Source of the DNA: Paenibacillus xylaniclasticus
GTDB lineage: Bacteria; Bacillota; Bacilli; Paenibacillales; Paenibacillaceae
Direction: 5' to 3'
DNA length: 64,000 nucleotides
Assembly: GCF_004001065.1 (NCBI RefSeq)
Contig: NZ_BIML01000018.1
Location: 1 to 64,000 of the forward strand
Positions 12,001-17,652 of this stretch are shown piece after piece. How positions within the stretch are numbered: the stretch's first letter is position 1; each line of letters opens with the position of its first letter. Under the pieces are notes generated by a model. That model did no database searches. It was not told where the DNA came from and was given only the letters and a program-made list of their open reading frames with translations. A program made the position numbers and the translations under genes.

Positions 12001-12281
12001 TCCTCCAGCTTCACGAATTCAATAGCAGCACAATGGGAATCAGAATCGAAATATTGCGTCACATGGCCTTGCTCCATTGTCAAACGAATGCGGAAAGCGT
12101 CTTGGTGGTTCACAAATCGGCGAATGATCGTCTTAAGCATCCGAAAGTCGAGCTCCTGCTCCGTTTCACTGCTGAACGCGATATGGTTCAAGTCCGATTG
12201 GGGATACATCATCTCGGTATACCAGATTCTGCTTTGCGGATGAGTGAGGGGAAACAGAGGCTTATGTTCCATATGAGTCAT
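1..12281 (-). CDS. Giant non-ribosomal peptide synthetase, C-terminal part beyond left edge (C-A-T-E-C-A-T-C-A-T-C)
   Basis: Builds a peptide from thioester-bound amino acids. Reading leftward the frame stays open from the ATG at 12281 (GGAG ribosome site just upstream) to base 1, about 4,093 codons. Domains by rough residue: C1 1-440 (HHLIADGWS), A1 460-965, T1 with Ser ~1002 (GGDSIK), epimerisation ~1040-1480 (HHLAVDGYSW, NYLGQLD), C2 1530-1950 (HHHIVLDGW; the start resembles D-L condensation domains), A2 1985-2475, T2 Ser ~2530 (GGHSL), C3 2585-3010 (HHIISDG), A3 3030-3520, T3 Ser ~3570, C4 3645 onward (HHAALDGWS), cut by the window. Pocket residues read by eye against the GrsA scheme give DVWHFSLVD(K) for A1 and A3 (serine code) and DVQFVAHVV(K) for A2 (proline-like). 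Predicted order: D-Ser, Pro, Ser. Starting with a C domain suggests an acylated N-terminus (lipopeptide). Frame checked at all three T-domain serines. No release domain is visible because the end is missing. Confidence 0.95.
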   Translation of the reverse strand, partial: MTHMEHKPLFPLTHPQSRIWYTEMMYPQSDLNHIAFSSETEQELDFRMLKTIIRRFVNHQDAFRIRLTMEQGHVTQYFDSDSHCAAIEFVKLEEPSGLDELLKRKEPFQADPTHCELYKFYLYELGERRGFIAKFHHLIADGWSSTLLIDYVWNEYIKSMNKAESIIEDTSHSVPSGSYLRYMESEQKYLSSKRFERHEQFWLNKFQSLPEHLPKPSASLAASRTFFVLDEQQDANIKSFVQEKGITVPTFFMSIFYIYLNQVERCRDLTLGTPVYNRSNREARELFGMCTSTMPVRLNSSPDQSVSELLAYVHAELQRCYFNQKYPYDLLVPALKRTNPELTRLFEYSVNFLNYRFIPSLHGKPIVTNWHHSGSQEESLTLTIAERHEQKIIMIYDYKTELYSEPDIIMVHKRIQHIINQVLRSTDLKLSEIEIVTPDERQRLDGFNQTSIPYPSERTLVSMFEEQAAKSPDAIAAVYQEEKLTYRELNARANQLAHRLRAEGVLPGHNVAVMAARSLEMLVGIYGILKAGAAYLPIDPDYPQERISYMLRDSGAQLLLVENVFETRVGAACKILALHDDGNGDWPSCNPESGISGSDLAYIIYTSGSTGQPKGVMIEHHAVVNRLVWMQRQYPLQAKDVLLQKTPLSFDVSVWELFWWAFNGASVCLLEPGGEKDPAVLMQTIAASRVSVLHFVPSMLNAWLEAVEYGTFSADLSSVKRVFTSGEALHIGQVNRFYDLTEAKGWEAALINLYGPTEATVDVTYFDCTPGLDIVPIGKPIDNTKLYIVGEQMQLMPIGAVGELCIAGAGLARGYLNRPELTDQKFVSNPFEAGGRMYRTGDLARWLPDGNIEYLGRMDSQVKVRGYRIELGEVEAQLLQIADVLEAAVIIRDDHTGHKQLCGYYTAARELPSSEVRGALTGRLPSYMIPAYFIQLPSMPLSPNGKLDRRALPQPEDLLTTKATDRAPRTPEEKALVSICSSVLGHPNIGVQNHFFESGGDSIKILQVISKLAQAGYKLEMRDAFTYPILEQMSLRLTPLTYATDQRATIGEVKPTPVISWYMEGTTEPLHHFNQSIFLYRQERFDIHALSRALEKIVNHHDALRIIMRREQAGWMLWNRGADEGELYSLEVIDCQGSSFSVEMVQARASELQANIDLNNGPLMRLALFQCPDGDHLLIVIHHLAVDGYSWRILLEDLSQAYDQALRGEEPTLPLKTDSFQTWANQLHDYAAAEAVYKELPYWLDIEQTCTCKLPKDMDESASLVCDTETVEITWSREETELLLKDAHRAYNTEVNDLLLTALSTAICTWSGRSELTIDMEGHGREGIFPGHDFSRTVGWFTSIYPVVLSNQANSSLRHQIKALKEQLRSIPNKGIGYGILRYLSSTQSNRSHHLQARPEILFNYLGQLDHDLQSSALQLKLSPYDGGARIDVRSVRKYVLELIGAVKNGQLTMEISYSSKQYRRGTIEKLATELRKALSEVLLHCSAKQQPELTPSDIVADGISIDELEELTERLGSIVSRTIENIYPLTPMQKGMLFHSLVDNEPEAFVQQISLTLQGALEIELFRSSWNAVTRRHDALRTNFLMNGREEPLQIVYQDREILFHYEDIQEMTMDKQQQYIYQYVTNDRSKGFDLAADPLMRVSVIRKGETEYQLVWSHHHIVLDGWCLALLIQEVFTHYSAYRKGCQPDLPAAVPYHSYLSWLTNRDTEAAGAYWRTYLQGYEGISTLPKRMDADQRAGHVAQVLETEIGISLTKQISIVAKQQGVTLNTVLQTAWAIVLQKYNGTEDVVFGSIVSGRPAEIPEIDQMIGLCINVIPVRVACSPEESAAMVLRKVQHQAIDSHAHDHYPLYEIQAQVKQDQVLIDHVLVFENYPLSDNVSKLGERTETGLHCSDLSIHEQTNYDLNLIIFAGEELRFRFLYNGNVYDPQVVEGISDSLVHVLNQIAHRPEMSIGDFELLSEQAFIRQQSRYQLRTDTDYSNNQTVHEMFELQAERTPDAVAVEADGIRVTYRELNERSNQLARVLELRGVGRDRIVGLMMYRSARYIEFVMAVLKAGGAILPIDPDNPADRIRYILDHSQPVLVISETPADQAVLGDAVLLLAEAAERESISMPSTNLNTNSKSTDALYVIYTSGSTGVPKGVLLEHRTIVNLMQWQTDHIPVVEGVTRITQFASMSFDVCYQEIFTALLNGARLHIIPEELKKLPKALIEEIVSSKADIVFLPTAYLKFIASMKMLLDQLSLSCVKHLVVAGEQLVIHPLLRSYLQENGVILHNHYGPSETHVVTAHAVKGQDAFIPSVPPIGMPIANTSIFILDRNGCPLPDGAIGELCIGGAGLAREYINRPELTDERFVPHPLSADERIYRTGDLARRLPDGTLEYLGRIDQQVKIRGYRVEPGEIESHLLNIKPISEAVVLALDDVEGGKYLCAYVVAPRKLVPEELRAMLGEKLPAYMIPSFFVQLDRMPLTVNGKVDRRALPLPDRKALREKTYKAPRSLTERKLADIWKSVLRLEQVGTDDHFFHIGGHSLTAASLSGLISRDLFVQLSIQDIFRHPTLESMAQLVESRTIGAFAPIPKADIREHYPVSSAQQRIYLSSQLTGGGLSYNMPGALRIEGHFDLEKANEALRTILYRHESLRTAFRIVNGAVVQKIEEEVPFRIELIEASGEEEAAILHRFIRPFNLSKAPLLRVSLVTLETDRYLLLFDMHHIISDGVSLQLLAHEFVELYQGQELQALPIQYKDYTQWQQSPSYRQALEPHLDYWMNVFRDGVPLLELPTDYPRQSVNSFQGGQVHFRIDRLLTDGIKKLARKQDVTLYMTLLAAFNVLLFKYTGEQDIVVGSPVAGREHPDVEPLIGVFINTLALRSFPEGSKTFRKFLAEVGERTLEAFEHQAYPFEELVEALQLPRDVSRNPLFNVMLVLQNTKSISVSTDGLSIETMEADPGAVKVDLTLTLTEDADGLQANLTYASDLYKQETAERMADHFVQLLQSVVEEPDRQLKDISIMTKHEQHTVLELFNQTAAAYPAESTVHRLFEEQVERSPDAAAIIFGEERITYAELNARANQVAHKLRSCGVRADSIVGIMTERSVDMMVGIFGILKAGGAYLPLDPAYPVERIRFMLEDSAAMVLLSNVDGMEWFEGEVLELREDSFRDQPNYNPEAVSRPSDLAYVIYTSGSTGKPKGVMIEHHSVINRLHWMQKKYKITEGDVILQKTPISFDVSVWELFWWSWYGAAVCLLTPGGEKDPAQIAAAIAEHHVTTMHFVPPMLGAFLDYLDTHRDARDGLGSLKHVFASGQALLKGQVERFYDLLGGQGVQLVNLYGPTEATVDVSAFDCRAGLDRIPIGKPIDNIRLYVVDRYLRPLPVGIPGELCIAGVGLARGYLGRPELTEERFVADVMRPDERMYRTGDIARWLPDGHVEYLGRMDHQVKIRGNRIELGEIEEKLLSHELVREATVIDRTDEYGTSYLVAYVVAEQNISAYEYRKHLAHSLPAYMIPAYFVSMDRLPLTPNGKLNRQALPAPDLSQGAAPYAEPETAQEWMLTNIWSEVLGGGRIGVHDPFFQIGGDSIKLIRVANRIHQVFGIQVELRELYTYQSIREIADYMKQIEFGRTNVQLEQGLELVRKFQEQIRKEASLQHYLQRGVTDYYPLSKIQSSMVYYSKLKPNEPIYHDQFFFRATISPFNTIRMQQVTRMLTARHDILRTVFDTVHFSEPVQLVYGQVEPDLTIEDIRHLSIEHQKQHIEASRQQDLADKYLTDDRLLWRLRIFQTGDEEAVILLSFHHAALDGWSVAVFQQEFMELYNQADAWEDVTTAPNVDKLPALRTSYKEYVALNAYKMTDEQTVDYWHNYLSGYTRGKLPFNIGRKMLANTLPSSIINRTVKESMVRKLEESASHYGCHVKDLCLAAHLYLLRIVTAEKDVVTGVVSHDRPAVQDGDRILGCFLNSLPMRIQLGKREEKQALLRRVSDTLYQMKAHELFLSDIARMIGEKTDAALNPIFDILFNYTDFHVVDYSEAGGGVRPEEADGLELEGAEMTNTLLDVEVHRSGKRMNVQIKYSPQYFYEQDMETVFTLYVRILEKLCDTDNRYLDS

Positions 12282-12432
12282 TGTTAAAGTCCACTCCTTG
12301 ATCTGAACATGAATTCCGACCTTTCCGTTAATAGATTTACGAAACAATCGTAGACGAATTAGAATGGTTAGTAGATCCGCTCACTTCCCCCTTTCATCAT
12401 CATTTCCACCAAATGCGGTGTCATGGTTCATA

Positions 12433-12461
12433 ATCTTAAATAATAAAAATTGCTATGTAAA
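12433..12461 (-). promoter_or_regulatory. Possible sigma-A promoter of the giant NRPS gene
   Basis: On the minus strand TTTACA (12456-12461) is followed after 17 bases by TAAGAT (12433-12438), about 150 bases before the ATG. The match is moderate and the surroundings are AT-rich, so this is only a candidate. Confidence 0.35.
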
Positions 12462-12481
12462 CCTAAAAAATGCTCATTTAG

Positions 12482-12505
12482 AATATAGGTAGTAATACCT
12501 ATATT
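12482..12505. promoter_or_regulatory. Perfect 10-bp inverted repeat, operator-like
   Basis: AATATAGGTA and TACCTATATT flank a 4-base spacer (GTAA). The palindrome sits between the two divergent genes, immediately upstream of the candidate NRPS promoter. It has the form of a dimeric regulator site; the regulator is unknown. Confidence 0.5.
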
Positions 12506-12699
12506 TCAGTATTGATGCGTGTTTGATCGAATTAATAACAAAAAAAGAGAAGTTTTCACAAAAAATATGGAATTGATGATCCGAAAGGAAAATGATATAT
12601 TGATTCAAATTGCCAAAATAGGGGTAATGAAGCATAAAGCTGTGAATGGCTGCTTTTATCTAGTTGGACATTCTACCCTTTCTGAGAGGAGAATGAATA

Positions 12700-13728
12700 A
12701 TGAGCTCCTGCATCCTATTACCCGTTGAGCGGCCTATAGTCGCCTCGTGGGCGAACCAGGCTCATGTCTTTTCGATTGCCCAGCGTCACCCCTCCTATCC
12801 CGCATGGATATATTCCGGTTTCCTTCAGCTTGAACTGATACAAGGACTGAATGGACAGGATACTGTCGTCAACTACTCCCATCATACGACACCAGAGCAA
12901 GACTGTCCTTGGATTGATGTTTCCCGAATTACTTTTGAAGAGATTGAAGCACAAGGAAATTGGATCGACTTTTATAAACAAATGCTATCTGAAGGCAAAT
13001 ATATTTATCAGTTTGTGAATCAATACGACATACCCGGATATTTTCATTATCAATCACGAGTTGAACAGCATGATCCACTTATTATCGGGTTCGATGAAGA
13101 GCGAGAAGTGTTTATATTATTGGATTATCATCGGGATAAGAGCGGCTCAATGTATTACGGTCATTTTGAGGTCAAGTACGAGCACTTGGAACAAGGCATT
13201 CGGAGTTTGCCGGCGAGGCTGAATTGGCTGGGCTGCGTGGAGCTTTGGCAGTATAAGCCGGAGATGACTTATGACTTCGATGTCAAAGGGGTCATGCAAG
13301 CTTTATCGGACTATTTGAATTCAACTTATACCCCGCACCGAGAACCGACGTGGATTTCGACTCCAGTACTCGATTATGGCATGAACATCTATAAGCATCT
13401 GTTCCGTCAGCTTGAAGCGGCACGTACGAGTGATCAAACAGGCGATTTCCGGTTTTTCCATGTGTTATCCGATCACAAAATTTTAATGCTGGAGCGTCTA
13501 AAGTATATGCATCAGCAAGGTCTCATTCGGGAAGCGAGCGTCTTGGCCTATGGCGAACTGTACGAAGAGATTTCGACGGTCCGCGCTCTACTGCTTAAAT
13601 TCGGTCTTGTGAGAAGAGTGAGCACCCTTGACAAGATTGTGTCCATTCTTCAGTCAGTGGTAGATAATGAGAGGCAGATACTTACTGAGGTATATGACGA
13701 ACTGAAGCAACTGCAGCTTCATGTATAG
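12700..13728 (+). CDS. Uncharacterised NRPS-linked protein, possibly a distant BtrH_N-like/C39-fold protein
   Basis: I do not recognise this 342-residue protein with certainty. It has no signal peptide or membrane segment. The ATG at 12700 follows GAGAGGAG at 8 bases. Around residues 125-170 there is an H-D-P-L-I-I-G-F-D segment followed by beta-rich sequence, which resembles the H-I-D-H-T-L-L-V-F-G-Y-D segment in the C-terminal domain of the PKS at 53236-60342. In both proteins a helical, charged C-terminal half follows. The N-terminal cysteine region of the PKS domain (R-N-C-F-Y-N-S) is not preserved; SWANQAH occupies about that place, so catalysis is doubtful. It is divergent from the giant NRPS and shares its regulatory region, suggesting a role with that product (acyl transfer, editing or immunity). 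Homology is inferred from pattern only. Confidence 0.75.
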   Translation: MSSCILLPVERPIVASWANQAHVFSIAQRHPSYPAWIYSGFLQLELIQGLNGQDTVVNYSHHTTPEQDCPWIDVSRITFEEIEAQGNWIDFYKQMLSEGKYIYQFVNQYDIPGYFHYQSRVEQHDPLIIGFDEEREVFILLDYHRDKSGSMYYGHFEVKYEHLEQGIRSLPARLNWLGCVELWQYKPEMTYDFDVKGVMQALSDYLNSTYTPHREPTWISTPVLDYGMNIYKHLFRQLEAARTSDQTGDFRFFHVLSDHKILMLERLKYMHQQGLIREASVLAYGELYEEISTVRALLLKFGLVRRVSTLDKIVSILQSVVDNERQILTEVYDELKQLQLHV

Positions 13729-13756
13729 ACAGGCATTATATCTCTTCATCGGGAAA

Positions 13757-13796
13757 AGCGCTAAGCTGTAAATATGGCTTATTATAGCTTAGCGCT
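13757..13796. terminator. Bidirectional terminator between convergent genes
   Basis: AGCGCTAAGCT (13757-13767) pairs with AGCTTAGCGCT (13786-13796) across an 18-base loop. On the minus strand the stem is followed by a short T run. It separates the convergent genes ending at 13728 and 13817. Confidence 0.65.
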
Positions 13797-13816
13797 CCTT
13801 ACCCATCTGTTATCTT

Positions 13817-14131
13817 CTACGCGCGATCGCGCTCTCTGCTTCGACCTCTCATACCGGCCAAGCCAATCAGTCCAAGCAGGCCGAGCCATCCCCAATCGAA
13901 GTCGTTGTCGTCAGTCGTTGCCAGATCACGTGCTCTGAACGTATCGTTGTTATTCGTTCCATAACGATTCGTATTGTACGCATTATAACGGTTGGTATTA
14001 TACATTTGGTCTTGATAGGTGCTGTTTCCAACATCAGTCGTTCTTGCTGTATTGCCTGCTGCCTCCATGTGTCCTGATGCAATCGTCGCGGCCAAGCAGC
14101 CTGCAAGTGCCAGTGTGGCGATCTTCTTCAT
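13817..14131 (-). CDS. WGxxGxxG family secreted or surface protein
   Basis: A 104-residue protein with a signal peptide (lysines, hydrophobic stretch, likely cleavage near residues 25-26). The middle is rich in Asn, Thr, Tyr and Arg with near-repeats of the form N-T-N-R-Y. The tail is D-F-D-W-G-W-L-G-L-L-G-L-I-G followed by a basic stretch (RGRSRERDR), the layout of the WGxxGxxG proteins common in Bacillales: a tryptophan/glycine hydrophobic segment, then a positive tail, as in sorting signals. Function is unknown. It sits alone between two terminator-like or intergenic stretches; GGAG lies 12 bases before the ATG. Confidence 0.8.
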   Translation of the reverse strand: MKKIATLALAGCLAATIASGHMEAAGNTARTTDVGNSTYQDQMYNTNRYNAYNTNRYGTNNNDTFRARDLATTDDNDFDWGWLGLLGLIGLAGMRGRSRERDRA

Positions 14132-14239
14132 CGGAACAATCAGCTCCTGTGTCTAAAGTGATTTGCTTCATTGTTGTTTCCGATTTGAAGATAATCCATG
14201 CAGACAACCGGTAAGCATCTATTGGGAGCACCTTTAGTC

Positions 14240-15856
14240 TTAATACGCTCTTGATGCGTCCCGATATTCCTGGGGTGTTAGTCCTGTTGCTTTTTTGAAG
14301 AACCGTGTAAAGGATTGGGAGGCTTCATAGCCTACTCGGTATCCAATTTCCTGTACTTTTAAATCATTCCTCTTCAGCAGCTGCTTAGCCCGTTCGATAC
14401 GGGCTCCTTCGATATACTCGGACAAAGTGACCCCGCTTTCTTGCTTGAACAGCCGGGATAAGTAGGATGGATTAAAATGAATGTACCCGGCAAGACGGAC
14501 CAGTGATAGATCTTCGTTCAAATGGTCTTCTATATAGGCACGAATCTTGGCAATCGCTTCGACCGCCCGGTTTCTTTCTCCGGAGCTCCTCAGGTCGAAG
14601 AGTGTCTTCGCAGTGGTACGAAGAAACTGGAACGATTCCTCCCAGGTTGAAAATTCATCACGGCGCATAAGAGCTGAAAGGCCATTCATTTGGTCCTCCA
14701 GCTCCCAGCGATTGATGTAGGATAATAAGCTTAGCGCGACGGTATAATAAAGCTCTAGAAGGTAAGCTGCATCCATATCCTTCTCGATTAACGTCAACTG
14801 GTCGAACAACTGAAAGAAATCGTGACGTCGTCCTGCTTCCAAGTAAGAAGTCAAATAGTCCGACTTCTCTCTCGGCGAACGCTCCTGCATATAAGAAGTT
14901 GGGTTGAACGGATTCAGAATAACCGTTTGCACCATTAAAGCTCCGTCGCCAGCTTTACGCTGCCGTTGACGCTTTATTTTGTCATAGACTAAGGGAAGCT
15001 TGTTCCACTCACAAGCACTGTCGCCCAGTGTGATCGCAACGGACAGCTCAAGGTTATCCATGCACGCACGTTGGATAAGCTCGAATTGCCCTTCTAAATA
15101 AGGAAGAGCCGTTCCTTCTTCCATCGGGCTTTTCTTTCCCTCTAGCGGTTGGATCAACCAGACAAGGTCACCGAACCGGTCAATGAAGCCAAGGCATCGG
15201 ACATAATCGGATAAGAAGCTTTCGGTAAACAGCGTCACAGTGAGTGATGACTCCTGCCGATTGCAGTACGATTCCGAGCATGAAGCAGAAGAAAGCTCCC
15301 CTTGCACAACGAAGATCGGTTGATCTGCATTAAGAGGTATGTTCAGCTTGCGAAAATCGTCCTTCAAATTCAACGCCGGCTTTACACCGTGAAGCAGATG
15401 CCGAAAATATTCGCCGCGGGCCAGCACTTCGAGCGTGTTAAGCTTGTCTAGCGCCTGCTGGACAATCTCGTGACGTCGCAAGCCTTCTTCCAGCTCCGCT
15501 ATCGCTGCTTTGACGGCTTGAATCACTTTGGGATACCCTTCACTTTTAAGCAAATATTGAACGCCAGGCGTCTGAATCGCCTGGTATACGGAATCGAAGT
15601 CGCTGTATCCGGTAAGAAAAATAACGCGGCAATGCGGCCATTGCTGACTGATAATCTCCAGCAGCTGCATTCCGTCAATTCCGGGCATCCGAATATCGGA
15701 TAGAACGATGTCGACCCGAGTTCGCTGAAGCCAGCCTAATGCTTCTTTGCCTGAATAAGCTTTGCATAAATCTAGATCTAAATTTTGTCCAGCGAAGGTC
15801 TCGTACAACCCATCCGTAATCATTTCTTCGTCATCAACGATCAGTAAACGGTACAT
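14240..15856 (-). CDS. yesN: YesN-type response regulator with AraC DNA-binding domain
   Basis: 538 residues. An N-terminal receiver begins MYRLLIVDDEE and carries the phospho-acceptor aspartate in VLSDIRMPGIDG. A long middle region has no motif I can name. The C-terminus holds an AraC/XylS double HTH (GYIHFNPSYLSRLFKQESG, then GYEASQSFTRFFKKATG). I chose the ATG at 15856 because GGAGGAG lies 7 bases upstream; a longer reading to 15943 lacks a ribosome site. The start overlaps the kinase gene end by 23 bases, so the pair is translationally coupled. In this family the regulator responds to an extracellular sugar sensed by the YesM-type kinase and activates the neighbouring transporter genes. 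Confidence 0.93.
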   Translation of the reverse strand: MYRLLIVDDEEMITDGLYETFAGQNLDLDLCKAYSGKEALGWLQRTRVDIVLSDIRMPGIDGMQLLEIISQQWPHCRVIFLTGYSDFDSVYQAIQTPGVQYLLKSEGYPKVIQAVKAAIAELEEGLRRHEIVQQALDKLNTLEVLARGEYFRHLLHGVKPALNLKDDFRKLNIPLNADQPIFVVQGELSSASCSESYCNRQESSLTVTLFTESFLSDYVRCLGFIDRFGDLVWLIQPLEGKKSPMEEGTALPYLEGQFELIQRACMDNLELSVAITLGDSACEWNKLPLVYDKIKRQRQRKAGDGALMVQTVILNPFNPTSYMQERSPREKSDYLTSYLEAGRRHDFFQLFDQLTLIEKDMDAAYLLELYYTVALSLLSYINRWELEDQMNGLSALMRRDEFSTWEESFQFLRTTAKTLFDLRSSGERNRAVEAIAKIRAYIEDHLNEDLSLVRLAGYIHFNPSYLSRLFKQESGVTLSEYIEGARIERAKQLLKRNDLKVQEIGYRVGYEASQSFTRFFKKATGLTPQEYRDASRAY

Positions 15857-17597
15857 GCACGTGCTCCTCCCATGGAAAATAAATCCGCACCTGCAGCCCG
15901 CCGAGCTTACTGCGGGATACAGCGATCCCGCCATTCTCCCCAAATGTAAGCATTAATCGGCGGTGAATATTTATCATGCCAGTCGTCTCCGCATATTCGT
16001 CGCGGTTAGCCAGCGCAGCAGTGATACTGCGCAGCTTCTCTTCTGTCAAATCGTCACCATTATCCTCTACGATAATCTGAAACTGGCCGTCCCCTCTCTC
16101 ATAACGGACAATAATTAAACCGTTGTCTTCTTTACGCTCCAAGCTGTGTTCAAAAGCATTCTCAATGATCGGCTGCACGACAAGCCGAGGAAGCTTTATA
16201 TGCGCAGCCTCTCCCGGCAGCTCCTCGAATTGTGCCTGTATTCGTCTTGAGAATCGAAGAAGCTGAATCTCTGTATAGGTACGAGCATGATGAATTTCCT
16301 GCGAGAGTGCTATTTCATCAGATGCGCTGCGAGTTACGAAACGAAAGTATTCGCCCAGCTGGATTGTAAATTGTTCGACCCGTTCCATATCCCCGCTTCT
16401 AGCCATTGTGTTCAGGATAAACAAACTGTTGAACAAAAAATGAGGATTGATTTGCGACTGCAGCTGCTTTAATTCTGCACGCTGAGTCATAAGCTTCTGA
16501 CGGTAGGCCTGATCGATCAGTGCCCGTAGATTGGCAACCATCTGATTGAATCTGCTGAATAAATAACCAAATTCATCCTTGGATGTATGCGTAATCACTT
16601 GATCGAGATCACCATTCTCGACGCGTCGAAAGCTTCTCACTAAGCGAAGCAGCGGCTTATGGATGAATTTATATGTCGACATCGCGTATAGGACGACGAT
16701 AACGAGAGCTGCCAACGCAAATAACCATGCCCACGTGTAAAATTTGTCCAATGGCTTGCGAATGACTTCAGTGGGAATGAAGCGGTAGATCGCTATGTTC
16801 AATTTATCGGAGCCTGCGTATACCGTGTAATAAGATTGATCCCCCATCTTAAATGCTTCACGAGAATCATGAGAGGCAATTCGATTCTCTATATATGCGG
16901 CTGCCTCCGCAACAAATGATGTCACAGAACCACTAGCAAACTTGAGGCCGTTCGTCGAGACAAGTAATGTGCCGCTTCCTGAATATGTATTGAATTGGGC
17001 CAGTGCTTCCGTCAGCTTCTGCTGGTCTAATTCAATCTCAACGACGAACAAAGGCTGTCCTTCTGAATCTCCGCTCGGCTTCGCAGCATGGAGGAACAGG
17101 CTGTTCCCCCATGCTGTAATTCGATTTTTACGGCTGTTATATACGGATTGGATCGCCTTATAACGTTCTGCATCCAGCATATTTACACCGTCAACAGAAG
17201 AGATCGTTCGTTCTATCGGACGAATGGATACACTAACCTCTTTAATGTACATGCTGCTGTTCTGAATGAGGTACAGTCGGTTTCGCAACGAATTCATTTT
17301 ATTCGTTTTCTCAATAATTCCCATCCGGTCCCAGAGGAGTGTCATCTTATTCAAGTCTTCATCCTCGAGCAGTCCAAACTGCAGCAGCTTTATCCGCTCG
17401 ACTTCATTCTCAAGATCGTTAAGATAGAAAGCAGTCTGTGAGGCAGCTGTCTTAGAAATGTCTTCTCTCGCCGTATGAACCGACCACTGGTAGAGATAAA
17501 TACCTAGGATGATTAAAGGCGTCAATATGAGCATGAATGTAAAAATTAACCGTAAAAACAGTGTATTGCGTAAAGAGAACAACGGTGTATTGAACAT
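15834..17597 (-). CDS. yesM: YesM-type sensor histidine kinase
   Basis: 587 residues at the cell membrane. One transmembrane segment lies at about 13-33, an extracellular sensing region at 35-285, a second membrane segment near 290-312, then a HAMP-like linker, the His_kinase domain (INPHFLFNSLFILNTMARSG, phospho-acceptor His) and the ATPase domain (ENAFEHSL N-box; VEDNGDD). The order matches LytS/YesM-family kinases. GGAGG lies 6 bases before the ATG at 17597. It is the sixth gene of the transporter operon and pairs with the downstream regulator, with which it overlaps. Confidence 0.93.
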   Translation of the reverse strand: MFNTPLFSLRNTLFLRLIFTFMLILTPLIILGIYLYQWSVHTAREDISKTAASQTAFYLNDLENEVERIKLLQFGLLEDEDLNKMTLLWDRMGIIEKTNKMNSLRNRLYLIQNSSMYIKEVSVSIRPIERTISSVDGVNMLDAERYKAIQSVYNSRKNRITAWGNSLFLHAAKPSGDSEGQPLFVVEIELDQQKLTEALAQFNTYSGSGTLLVSTNGLKFASGSVTSFVAEAAAYIENRIASHDSREAFKMGDQSYYTVYAGSDKLNIAIYRFIPTEVIRKPLDKFYTWAWLFALAALVIVVLYAMSTYKFIHKPLLRLVRSFRRVENGDLDQVITHTSKDEFGYLFSRFNQMVANLRALIDQAYRQKLMTQRAELKQLQSQINPHFLFNSLFILNTMARSGDMERVEQFTIQLGEYFRFVTRSASDEIALSQEIHHARTYTEIQLLRFSRRIQAQFEELPGEAAHIKLPRLVVQPIIENAFEHSLERKEDNGLIIVRYERGDGQFQIIVEDNGDDLTEEKLRSITAALANRDEYAETTGMINIHRRLMLTFGENGGIAVSRSKLGGLQVRIYFPWEEHVHVPFTDR

Positions 17598-17652
17598 AGC
17601 CTGCCTCCAGCCTTAATTGCTCCCTTGATTGAGAAGCCTAGGATGATTACTG

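Larger units (their letters stand above)
12282..12699. other. Divergent intergenic region between the giant NRPS and the 12700 gene
   Basis: This 418-bp AT-rich stretch carries the start signals of two divergent genes. It holds a plausible sigma-A promoter for the NRPS (12433-12461), a 24-bp palindrome (12482-12505) and the GAGAGGAG ribosome site of the rightward gene just before 12700. A short open frame at 12519-12728 has no ribosome site and overlaps the next gene's start; I do not count it as a gene. Confidence 0.6.

Noticed and set aside
12519-12728. 69-codon open frame before the 12700 gene
   Set aside because: No ribosome site, AT-rich, overlaps the start of a better-supported gene in another frame.
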